DNA of 64,000 bases from Acanthaster planci (taxonomy: Eukaryota; Echinodermata; Asteroidea; Valvatida; Acanthasteridae): positions 28,743 through 92,742 of the forward strand of contig NW_019091358.1 of assembly GCF_001949145.1 (NCBI RefSeq), in the 5' to 3' direction. The translations under genes were made by a program, and so were the position numbers. The notes beneath the pieces are model-generated. The model was not told the origin of the DNA. It saw nothing but the letters and a program-made list of their open reading frames with translations, and did no database searches. This document shows positions 1 through 9,365 of this stretch, in pieces (the first letter of the stretch is position 1; the number at the start of each line of letters is the position of its first letter).

Positions 1-9
1 TGTGCATTG

Positions 10-520
10 TATACAAGTTTGGGTGTGACCTACTGTGATGTGTTGTGTTGGGTATGGCTGTTAAACAGGAGCGGGAAGCCCTTTGTTCTCTATGTGATGC
101 GTGCGTTCGAACAAGAACAGCCCAACGCTATACGGGTCTGGCCGCTTAGCGGGGCTAGGTAGGCTGCTCTGCTCCTTTGTGGTGCAGTTTTGCATTATCT
201 GATTAGCGGCCTGGACGAGGAGAGACCCAGTGAAATGTAAAGGCAGAGGGTGAGTGAACTGTACCGCAATAAACCCCAGACCTTTATCTACAGATCAGGC
301 TGAGTGCGAGTTACCGGAACATGCCTAGATCGCTAATAGCCACTAGCAGGATTGATCAGGCTGAGCGAGCGGACTGTAACAATGCCCTTGATCACTGATG
401 GCTACTCCACCTACCGAGCCGGTGTGCTGGACTCTTATACTACCTGTGGTCATGGGCGCCCACCTTGCACCAATAGATCGGGTTGAGCGAGCTATGCCAC
501 AACAATGCCCTTGATTATGA
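10..520 (+). repeat. DIRS copy 1 leader with imperfect tandem units
   Basis: The leader has no ORF of note. Between about 295 and 520 a motif like GGTTGAGCGAGCT..CAACAATGCCCTTGATCA recurs at irregular spacing (near 297, 355 and 480). The same motif, in reverse complement, recurs about every 60 bp at 50400-50720 in the second DIRS copy. The stretch around 85-190 (ending in a run reading CTCCTTTGTGGTGCAGTTTTGC) also matches that copy. It probably holds promoter or terminal-repeat functions of the element; that role is inferred. Confidence 0.6.
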
Positions 521-1270
521 TTGTCTGGGAGTAATGAGCCGTTCCCTTTCTTTGTGCAGCGGGTCCCGGGCATCGCAACCAACCGCATCCGCGGACGACT
601 CTACCGACTGATGGCTCAGCAGGACCCGCGGGGCAATGGTCTGCCGTCTGCCCCGGGCCCCTCACCAGCTCCTGCTCACCGAGCAGCACCCGCTCAGAAG
701 TCGGGTCAGTCAACTCCCTCCAAGTGGGCAATGGGTTTCACAGCGGGTTCACCACACTCCACTGCTTCTGTCATGGGCGAGTCAGCTAACCAGCATGCTG
801 CCCAGCCTTCCATTGCCTTTCGTCCGTCCGTCCGTCCGCCACATCTCATCCGCAGCTCTAGCCTGCCGATGGATTCCGGTCATGAGGCCACCGATCCTGA
901 CCTGGGGCGTTCCTCCCAGGAGATGACCGACCACTCGGGGGATCCCTGCCCAGTCCTTTCTCCAATCATTCCAGCCTCCAGTTCCCCCACACTGGCAAAA
1001 ACTAAGAAGATTAAGGCCAAGTCATCTTCCTTGGCCTTTTCTTCATCCAAGGCTAAGAAGAGACGCCACTCTGATTCGGATCCACCCCCATGGATGGCAA
1101 CCCTCCAGTCTCTCACAGAAGCCTTCACCTTTCTTGCCCGCAAGATAGACTCTAAGCCTCAACCAGCTGCGACGGCACCAGACCTGGAGCCCCTCCCGGC
1201 TGTCCCTCCTCTCTCACACGGGGCCCTCTCGGAGGCCGAGGCAACTTCTATTCTGCAACTAGAACCATCC
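521..1270 (+). pseudogene. DIRS gag-like ORF, N-terminal part
   Basis: An open frame starts in this element and encodes a Pro/Ser/Ala-rich protein with a Lys-rich stretch (KTKKIKAKSSS) and a basic KKRRHSDSD segment, as expected of an RNA-binding gag from this element class. The element's own reading frame is cut at 1270, exactly where the Transib-like insertion begins; the 13 further codons to 1309 belong to the insertion. When the insertion and one CATCC copy are ignored, the frame stays open for about 34 codons past 4711 before a frameshift. The assignment to gag rests on position upstream of the RT and on composition, since gag proteins of this class are poorly conserved. Confidence 0.6.
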
Positions 1271-1306
1271 CACAGTGGGCCAGGGCGTAGTCAAAGTGCG
1301 CCAAAA
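1271..1306 (+). repeat. Left terminal inverted repeat of the Transib-like element
   Basis: Starts with the heptamer CACAGTG, followed by GGCCAGGGCGTAG and GTCAAAGTG. It pairs with 4670-4705 with six mismatches in 36 positions. CATCC directly precedes it. Confidence 0.85.
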
Positions 1307-2249
1307 TAGGGATTTGGTGAATGAAACTTTCTTCAATTTTTTGTGCTTTTCAGAAAGGTTAGACCCCCATGGATACTTCTGTAGAATATTTTTTCAAAAA
1401 ATGATGTTTATAATTTTTTTGGGTACTTTTTGAATACGGAAAATTACGGAAAATGAGCTACAGATGCTAAAAATGGCTACACACGTTCAATCTATTAATC
1501 TGCTATATAGGGGAAACTGATCCAATTGAAAATGCATCTGTGTATTACTCCTTAGTCATTCTAAAAATTTATTAGATTTTAGAAATATTGCAGATCATCG
1601 TAAATATCTTGTTTAAAAAGTACAAAATTACTTTTTTTCCTTAAATAAGTATGGAAATTATAATTCCTGTGGATTCCCGCTTTACTTTTTATACTGTTGT
1701 CATCCTTAGTATCTTGTTTTTCAGGTGATATCAAAATTAGCTGCCGCCTTGCGCCGCCGTTTGAATTATGGTGTATTTTGAGACCGCCAGCATTGGCGTT
1801 TTTGCAGTTCTTTTGATACAGAGCATTGAGATATGTTTACAATAGCGATTCCGGCCATCTGACTAGCTGCGGTACTGTATAAAAAGGCAGCATTTCGTTT
1901 CATACAGCCTTTACCATTTAGTTGAACGTTTTTGAACTTGAAACACAGTAGTGGATACTGCTCTTCAATCAAACAAGCATTATGAAGGCTTTCTTCATTT
2001 CGGTTTTCATGTTGTCGATGATTTGATTCCAAGCTGGAAAAGATGACATCTATGTCAAGAAGACAACTGTTTGAACTTGTTCATTCGTCTAAAATCATCA
2101 CTGACATTAAACTGTCGAACCTTAGATTTTGTCTGCTTAGATTTTGTATTTCAATTCCACGATGTTGATGGGTCTGATATACCTGCGGATCTTCGTTGAC
2201 AGACAACCAAGATGATATTAAAGGACTTTTTCTTTCGAGTGAGAAATAG

Positions 2250-4010
2250 ATGGACTCGAAGCAAACACATGATAAAACATTCTTTCAAAACAACGCTGTT
2301 TGGTTGGACAATAAAATATCATTTCCCGATGAAGTGGAACAATTTTTTGCAAGTAAGGACGCAAGCAGGAATGATCCTTGTCTTTCAGCAGAGCCAAGTA
2401 CATCCAAACAGCACCCAACAATGGAACGTCCAATCAAGGCTTGGCAAGCACTTTCAAAAAGATCAAGGCAAAGAAAAGCACTCAAGCTTATAACACAAAA
2501 GAAACCAGCTGAGCTGCTGTTTGCAGCATCACGAGGATCATACAAACAAAATCAAGACCTGAAGTATGTGCTTCAGTTTGCAATGATTTCTCCGTCCAGA
2601 CCCACTTAAATGAGAAGACTAATTTCTAAGCAAAAAAAAAAAGCCGGAAGCATTCTCATTGGAAGAAGCCTTGTCATTGATGACTGAAACTGACTTGACA
2701 AAACGTTCCTATCAAATGATATGATCAGCAGCGAAACGAAAAGGTTCAGACATTTATCCGCCTTACAATGATGTAAGAGAAGCAAAAAGAAAATGCTACC
2801 CGGACAACATCGATATACGGGAGGACTCGGCTTAAATGCCTCTTCAAGACCTGCTAGATCACACTTCATTAAGGATAATTCAAGGACAAAAAGATGTCAT
2901 CACTGAAGCTATCGAGAATCTTTAGGAAGATGAACCTTTATCGTGTGACTTAATATGTAAGTGGGGCATTGATGGTCATCTGACCACAGCGAAAACAAGC
3001 AAAAGTTTTCTTCGCGGGGCAATCAGATGCCAGCATGTTCTGCACTGCACTTGTCCCATTCAATTACGGTTCAGAGATCATACCCTGTGGCAAAACCCAG
3101 TGCCATCTTCAACAAGATTTTGCCATCCTGTTCACCTACAATCCCAAAAGGAGACCGTTGAAGTGTGCGAGGAAGAAGATCATTGAGTGAATCGGGAGAT
3201 TGAACAGCTCAAGCCAATTGATGTAACTGTGGAAATTTAATACGAGATGGAAACAGAGAAAAACAGAACAGGCAATGTACAAGTAAACTATGATCTTCAT
3301 GAAACTGTTGTAGACCAAAAGGTGATCAGTGCTTTAACATCAACTAAATCATCTATGAGGTGTTACATCTGTGGGACAACACCCAAACAGTTTAATGATA
3401 TACATGTAAATGAGCTTCAATGCCCATAAATGGATTCGCTGCTTTGAGATGCTTATTCACTTTTCATACAGACTTTCTTTTCAGAAGTGGCACGCAACAT
3501 GAGACAAAGATAAGGAACTGCTGACATCGAGAAAGAAAGAGATCCACGATTGTTTCAAAGCCAAACTTGAAATGAAAGTGGATGAACTAAAGTAGGGAGC
3601 AGGCAACACCACTGACGGAAATACTGCAAGAAGAGCATTCTGGGCAGAAAAGGAATTTGCGGCAATTTGTGGACTGAATGAATCGCTAGTTCATAATCTG
3701 CACATGATCCTTGTTGCACTGTCATGCTCACTTCCCCTCGACTCTGAAAAATTTGGAACATTTTGCAGGAATACCGCAAAACTTCCAATCAAGCTGTACC
3801 CTTGGTTCAAGATGCCCGTAAGTGTCCATGTTCTGCTGATCAACGGGGCAGAAATTTTGTTACCTTCAGTGCTTCCAATCGGCACGATGAGTGAAGAGGT
3901 TTCAGAGGCCATGAACAAAGACAAGTTATTCCGCCTCAGGCATGTGAGGAAGACATCACGGTTGACACCATGAGTGACGTGTTTCAAAGGCTTATGGTGA
4001 CTGGAGATAT
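2250..4010 (+). pseudogene. Decayed Transib/RAG1-like transposase
   Basis: Several frame-shifted, stop-containing pieces run in order. The first (2250-2609) is 119 codons and has no known domain. A block reading CDLICKWGIDGH (Asp codon at 2971-2973) is the likely counterpart of the first catalytic Asp. A zinc-binding block MRCYICGTTPKQFND lies at 3356-3402, comparable to the CxxC finger of the RAG1 core. TDGNTARR at about 3611 carries a candidate second Asp (3614-3616). LPIGTMSEEVSEAMNKD at 3871-3921 carries the candidate catalytic Glu (3905-3907) and parallels the RAG1 stretch around Glu962. Alignment to RAG1 is from memory of family motifs, not a search. Stops at about 2607, 3187, 3238 and 3427 and several frameshifts make it non-functional. 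Confidence 0.7.
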
Positions 4011-4669
4011 TGTTATCAGTACGTATTCAATACGGTCACGACACTCATGAATTCTTCCTTGTGAAGTTAAGTCTATGCTCAAAGACTCAGATACGTGTAT
4101 CATCAGTGATCCTAGAGACAACACTCAGCAAAGTGAATCTTCAGAAAGCGATTAACATCAAGTGGTAAGTGGACTAAATTCTCTCAAATAGCAAATAAGG
4201 TGCCTACATTATTCATTAAAAAACAATTACCGATAATATGAAAATATGAACCTAGAACAAATGGAAAAGTAATCTTATTGAAGAAACAGAAAAAATTTCC
4301 CCTTTTTTTAATTGCATCCGAAATTTGGCGACACAAAACACTGATAAGGAAACAAAACATGAAGTTCTGCATTTAAAATGCAGCTGACACCTTCTCCAAG
4401 ATCATTATTTTTGGAGAATGAAGGAAAATAACGTGAAATTAATCTAAAAGCCATTTCCATTTGGTTAATAAATGGAAAAAAGAACCGGGTACATGTGCAA
4501 CGTGCAGTACTTAGTACGATGCTTAACAAAATAAAGTAGTGAAAGTCATCCAATAAAACAAAAACAGCATCCAAAGACTTCAAAAACATTTGAAACCATC
4601 TTTATCGGATTCCACTCATTCGAAAACCAGCTTAGGTGAACTTTGTTAGGAACATATTCGCTCAAATAC

Positions 4670-4705
4670 TTTCGGCACACTTTGACCACGCTCTTGTCCA
4701 CTGTG
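4670..4705 (-). repeat. Right terminal inverted repeat of the Transib-like element
   Basis: Read on the minus strand it starts CACAGTGGACAAG and contains GTCAAAGTG, matching the left end. CATCC directly follows at 4706-4710. No clear ACAAAAACC-like nonamer at a 12 or 23 bp spacing was found at either end. Confidence 0.85.
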
Positions 4706-4710
4706 CATCC

Positions 4711-5490
4711 CCTCAACCAGTTACGGCGTCGGAATCGCCTCACGGTGACTTGCTCCACTCGGTCTTCAGCCCGTCTCCTCCTAGGAGGATGATATTGACT
4801 CAGTGGCTGGTCTGACCCAGCCAGAAGATCACCTGCGCCTTCTCCAGTGTGACATGATTCACATCCTTGGGCTCCCGTCGCCAGATCCTACACCGTCTGA
4901 ACAGGGACACTCTTCGTTCAAGCGCCACCCTTCAGGCCTTGGGTCAGCTGAACCTGTCTTCCCAGAGATTCCTCTAGACCGTTCCTGCATGGAGATGATG
5001 AATGCCCTCACAAAGGTTAGACGCTGGCGCACAGCTCCTCCCAGGGCCTTGTCCTACCACTATTTTCCTCAAGAGGATGTCTCTTGCTTTTTTCATCCCC
5101 AGATATCCCTGACGCTGCCAGAGACAAGATTTCGTCTGATTCTGGCAATGCCAACCTTGAAACAGTTCTCCATCGCTTAGACACAGCGTCTCGCTTCGGC
5201 CTCCGATGTTCAGTTTTCCTCCTCCTTCTTTCGGGGTATATTGCCAGAGCTCATGAAGAAGACTCTTCAGTCTCCCCAGACTTTGTGGCCCTAGCTCTGC
5301 GAGGGCTCGACAAGGGACTCTACTCAACTTTTGAGCAATTTACTCGTATCTCCCTTCTGGCCACTTCTAGCCCCAGAGCCAACACGGTGGATGCCATGAA
5401 TAACCCTTATGAATCTGTCAAGAACAAACTCATGGATCTCCCGCTCCATGGGAACTCCTCCACTTCCACTCCTCCCCCATGCAACAAGTC
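4711..5490 (+). pseudogene. DIRS gag-like C-terminal part
   Basis: After the Transib insertion the DIRS gag resumes and shifts frame near 4800 and again near 5090. The later part includes LETVLHRLDTASRFGLR and SVSPDFVALALRGLDKG, an arrangement I associate with the C-terminal half of DIRS/Ngaro gag proteins (helical, followed by a linker to pol). It passes directly into the reverse transcriptase in the same frame (5084-5743). There is no zinc knuckle visible. Confidence 0.6.
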
Positions 5491-7305
5491 CAAACGCCTG
5501 GCTCTAGAGGAGGAGATTTCAACGCTATTGCGCAAACGAGCCATAACGCCGGTACATCCAAACCAGCTATCCACCGGCTTCCTCTCGTCCTTTTTCCTGA
5601 CACCCAAGAAAGAACCGGGAAAATGGCAACTGATAATCAATTTGAAACCGCTCAACAAGTTCATCAAGCCAAGATGGTTTCGAATGGAGACACTTAGCGT
5701 GGTTCTGCGCTCCTACCAGTCCCGTGTTGGGCCACGTCCATAGATCTACGGAACGCATATCTCCATATCCCAATACACGAACAGTTCTGCAAGTTCCTCC
5801 GCTTCGAGTACTGCGGCCAAACCTACCAGTTTCGGGCCCTTCCCTTCGGTCTCTCAATTTCACCAAGGGTCTTTACCAAGATTGCCAAGACTCTCGTCGC
5901 CTATCTACGAAGGTGCGACATCCTCATTTTTCAATATCTGGACGACTGGCTGACTGTAAATTGCTCCCCCGACGAGGCCAGAGCCAGCACCTCTCTCACC
6001 CTTGATGTTACGACATGCCTAAGGTTCCTCATCAACCATGACAAGTCGGCCCTCGACCCATCAAAGCGGCTGACCTACCTTGAGGCGGTCCTCGACCTTC
6101 ACAGAAGCATCCCAGCTCCGACACCGGAATGCATCCTCAATCTACAACAATGTGTCCTTCAGTTTTTGCAATCCGAGGCACCCACGGCCCTAGCCTGGCT
6201 CTGTCTTCTCAGACTATTGGCCAGTTTGGTCGACCTCATCCCATGGTGTCAACCGGAGATGCAGCCACTTCAATTACATCTCCTATCTCGGTACTGCCCC
6301 AAGAGCAACCCGGTTTCTACCTCGGTCCCTCTTTCGCCGGAGGTTTGCACTCACCTCCAGTGGTGGACTGTCAACGAGCACCTGTCGACTGGTCGTCCTT
6401 TTGCTCCCCCACACCAAATGTCACGATGGCAATGGATGCGTTGCTATTCAGATGGGGGCCTCCCTTCCTCCATTTCACTCATCCAAGGTTTTGGACTCTT
6501 CCTTCCGCTACAAACACATCAACCTGCTGGAACTGCAGGCAGTATTCAACGCTCTTCGCCACTTCCAGCAGCACTTTGTGGGTCTCTCGGTTCTAATCCA
6601 GAGAGACAACTCCACAGTGGTGGTACATCAACCACCAAGGCGGCACGCGCTCCCCTCAACTTTGCGTCCTTACATGGCAGATCTTCGTGTGGGCGTTCGA
6701 TTATGGAATCTCTCCCCAGGCCGCTAACATAGCAGGAACAACCAACAGCATAGCAGACACTCTCTCCCGAGGCACTGTCCATCCGACAGAGTGGACTCTT
6801 CATCCGGGCGTGGTCAGTCAGATCTTTGGGGGGATCGAACGTCCCCATGCCGACCTTTTCGCATTGGCCAACAATACTCATCTTCTGACGTTCTGCTCCA
6901 GGTTTCTCCACCCATGAGCCTGGGTGATGGACGCTCTACAGGTGGACTGGTCCGGCCTTCTGGCGTACGCCTTTCCTCCAATCTCTCTCATCCCGCGGGT
7001 CATATCCAAGATAGGACAAGAGACATGATGAATTCTCCTCGTAGCCCCATTCTGGCCTCGCCAACCATGGTTCCCGAGACTGACAAGGCTCCTGGTTCGT
7101 TGACCACTGATCCTTCTGCCCAGAGAGGACATTCTTCGCCTGCCCAGGTCAGGAATCCTCCATTCAGCACCAGGCAATCTTCATTTGACATACTGGATTT
7201 GTCCAACGATTGTTCAGAGTGTCAGGCTTTTCTGCGGATGCTGCATTCATGGCGGCCCGGGGCCGACGACTTCCCACATACGGAATCTACAATCTACGTT
7301 TTCTA
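5491..7305 (+). pseudogene. DIRS reverse transcriptase and RNase H, frameshifted
   Basis: The RT begins around LALEEEISTLLRKRAITPV and FLTPKKEPGKWQLIINLKPL, then shifts frame near 5735. The next frame carries SIDLRNAYLHIPIHEQ, ALPFGLSISPRVFTK and FQYLDDWL, whose YLDD (5935-5946) is the polymerase active site and is typical of DIRS rather than of Gypsy or LINE enzymes. RNase H follows with INLLELQAVFNALRHF (about 6515-6562), a DNSTVV block near 6604, and IADTLSRG with WTLHP downstream (6745-6805), again in several frames. The coding trace ends at about 7305. At least five frame changes are needed, so the gene is dead. Confidence 0.85.
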
Positions 7306-8266
7306 AGGCTGGTAGTGTGGAAACGATTCAGTTTCTTTGCTTGACGCTGGTATACAGTCCATGTCTTGCACCCATACAGTAAGGTGGTGAGGAATACTGC
7401 TCCATAGACTTTGATCTTTGTTTCTGTAGTGATGTCCGCCTGTTCCAGCCATTGCTGTAGAGCCTGCCAATAGCAGCACTGGCCTTGGCCAGTCTGGCAT
7501 TCACCTCGTCATCGATGATGACATTCCAAGACAGCGAACTTCCAAGATAGATGAATTTCTCCACCACGTTCAGTCGCTGGCCATTCACGGTGATGTTAGG
7601 TTCTGTGTAGGCATTTCCTGGTGCAGGCTGGTGCATCACTTCTGTTTTCTTTGTGCTGATGGTAAGGCCAAAGTTGTTACAGGCCTCGGAGAACAGGTCA
7701 ACGCTGTGTTGCATGTCCTCTTCAGAGGCAGGGTTGAGGGCACAGTCATCAGCAAACAGGAAGTCGTTGATGGTGCCTGACTGGACTTTGGTCTTCTCTT
7801 GGAGCCTCCTGAGGTTGAAGACAGAGCCATCAAAACACCATCTGATGCCGATGCCTGTGTCCGTGTCGGTGAAGGTTTCAGTTAGCGTTGCCGATAACAT
7901 GAGGCTGAACAGGGTCGGGGCAAGGACACAGCCCTGCTTCACTCCATTGGACACTGCAAAGGGATCTGATGATTCACCACTGTCAATGATTCATGAAACT
8001 GACGCACGATGGCTGTGAACTTTCTGGGGCATCTGTACTTTCCCATGATTCTCCAGTGGCCCTCTCTGCTGACGGTGTCAAACACTTCGGTTAGATCGAC
8101 ATGTGGAGAACAGGTCAGTGTTCTGTTCCTGGCACTTCTCTTGGAGCTGTCTTGCCGCAAACACCATGTCGATCATTCCACATTCTTTCCTGAAGCCACA
8201 CTGACTCTTGGGCAGGAGACCTTGCTCTAGGTGAAGTTGTATCCCTGTACCTTGATGAGAAGTCAC
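7306..8266 (-). pseudogene. LINE (non-LTR) reverse transcriptase fragment
   Basis: On the minus strand, two overlapping frames encode the middle of a non-LTR reverse transcriptase. LLPKSQCGFRKECGMIDMVF and DLTEVFDTVSREG lie at 8266-7980, then SNGVKQGCVLAPTLFS and INDFLFADDCALNP (7954-7740), the latter with the FADD active site. Downstream NFGLTISTKKTEVMHQP and EKFIYLGSSLS are typical of the thumb region of these elements. The endonuclease, the N-terminal half and the 3' end are missing. One frameshift sits near 7945. The sequence abuts the DIRS copy at 7305 and the Gypsy fragment at 8263. Confidence 0.85.
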
Positions 8267-9126
8267 TGAAGATGTGGTGGGGTGCTGGTCAGCGGCTTTT
8301 TACAGATCATCACCAAGGGCTTGTGGTGAGTGTGGGCATGGAAGGTGTTTCCGAACAGGGTCTCTCGTTCGATGTTCGAGTAGTTTGCTTGGGCAGGAGA
8401 CAAACTTTTTGAGACAAACGCTACCGGCTTGCCATCCTGCCGAAGGCACACCCCAATTCCCTTCTGTGACACATCGACCTCCAGTACGGTTAGTTCCTTG
8501 GGGTTGTAATACATGTACCTGAGGCACGACTTGTCAGTAATGGACTTCTTTACTTCGTTGAACGCTGCCTCTTGGTCTTCCTGCCACTTGTATGGGACAT
8601 TTTTGCGTAGCAGCTCCTGTAGAGGTGCAACTTTGTCAGCAAAACTTGGTATGTAGGCTGACACATACGTCATGAGCCTGAGGAATTCCTGGAGGTCCTC
8701 TTTGTCCTGGGAGCTTGGTACGGCATGGATGTCTTCGACTCGTTCGGGGTCAAGGCGAATGCCTGTCGGTGAATATACCGATCCAAAGAAGTTGATCTGG
8801 TTAACTTTGATCAGGCGCTTCTTGCTGTTGAAGACCAGTCCTTCTGCCTCGGCTGTACGTCCGTATTCAGTGATATCGTCGGCAATTCGGACACATCCAG
8901 GGACTTGATTGATGATGTTGGCCATGGCTTGCTGGAAGATGTCTTGGCTCACTGATGAGCCAAATGGGAGTCTCTGGAAGCAGTAACTACCAAACGGTGT
9001 GCGAAAGGTCGTCAACTGATTTGTGGGGGGCTCAGGATGGAGCACATGTTTGCCGCGGTGCACTGTTTCTAGGGATGCACTGATGGTGTGGATCTTAATG
9101 ATCCTCAACTTCTCGCGTTTATGCAT
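8263..9126 (-). pseudogene. Gypsy-type LTR retrotransposon RT and RNase H fragment
   Basis: A single open frame of 287 codons on the minus strand. It opens with a truncated reverse transcriptase (TFRTPFGSYCFQRLPFG, VRIADDI as active site), skips a few residues, then continues with GLVFNSKKR and the usual connection LMTYVSAYIPSFADKVAPL, and an RNase H starting LTVLEVDVSQKGIGVCLRQD with PVAFVSKSLSPAQANYSNIE. It ends within RNase H. No gag, protease, integrase or LTR was identified. The frame is uninterrupted although the protein is truncated at both ends and lacks part of the palm, so it is a fairly young but dead fragment. Confidence 0.85.
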
Positions 9127-9365
9127 CTTAGGCCCTCATTGCCTGCAGCTATCTTAATTTTAACTGCAATTTTTCTCTCCTCAGTCACCTCATTATCCAT
9201 TTATGCATCTTAGGCCCTCATTGCCTACAGCTATCTTAATTTTAACTGCAATTCTTTTCTCCTCAGTCACCTCATTGTCCATTTATGCATCTTAGGTCCT
9301 CATTGCCTACAGCTATCTTAATTTTAACTGCAATTTTTCTCTCCTCAGTCACCTCATTGTCCATT
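9121..9365 (+). repeat. 82 bp tandem triplication
   Basis: Three copies of an 82 bp unit start at 9121, 9203 and 9285, each opening ATGCATCTTAGG and ending CACCTCATTRTCCATT. Copies differ at only a few positions. The unit directly abuts, and slightly overlaps, the 5' side of the minus-strand Gypsy ORF. Confidence 0.9.

Larger units (their letters stand above)
1271..4705 (+). mobile_element. Transib/RAG1-like DNA transposon inserted in DIRS gag
   Basis: The left end begins CACAGTGG and the right end is its inverted counterpart ending CCACTGTG. The two terminal inverted repeats match at about 30 of the first 36 positions, sharing GTCAAAGTG as an inner block. Both sides are flanked by the same 5 bp, CATCC (1266-1270 and 4706-4710). 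A CACWRTG-type end with a 5 bp duplication is the signature of the Transib superfamily, from which RAG1 is thought to derive; the heptamer here equals the consensus recombination signal heptamer. Inside is a broken transposase (2250-4010) whose conserved blocks fit the same family. The rest of the element (1310-2210 and 4060-4650) is AT-rich without coding signal. No kelch-like RAG2 partner was seen. Confidence 0.85.
10..7305 (+). mobile_element. DIRS-like tyrosine-recombinase retroelement, copy 1, broken and 3'-truncated
   Basis: This element runs left to right as a leader with short repeats, a gag-like ORF, then a reverse transcriptase with a YLDD active site and a DIRS-type RNase H. A Transib-like transposon splits gag at 1271-4705. 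Several frameshifts break pol. The sequence ends near 7305, soon after the RNase H and before any recognisable tyrosine recombinase, where a minus-strand LINE fragment begins. The leader aligns with the reverse complement of 50400-50930, so the minus-strand copy at 47770-50930 belongs to the same family. DIRS elements copy through RNA and integrate with a tyrosine recombinase, leaving no target duplication; this copy has lost that enzyme. The left end lies at or near the window start. Confidence 0.8.

Noticed and set aside
880-1143. Minus-strand ORF inside the DIRS gag
   Set aside because: It mirrors the GC-rich + strand gag frame and has no features of its own.
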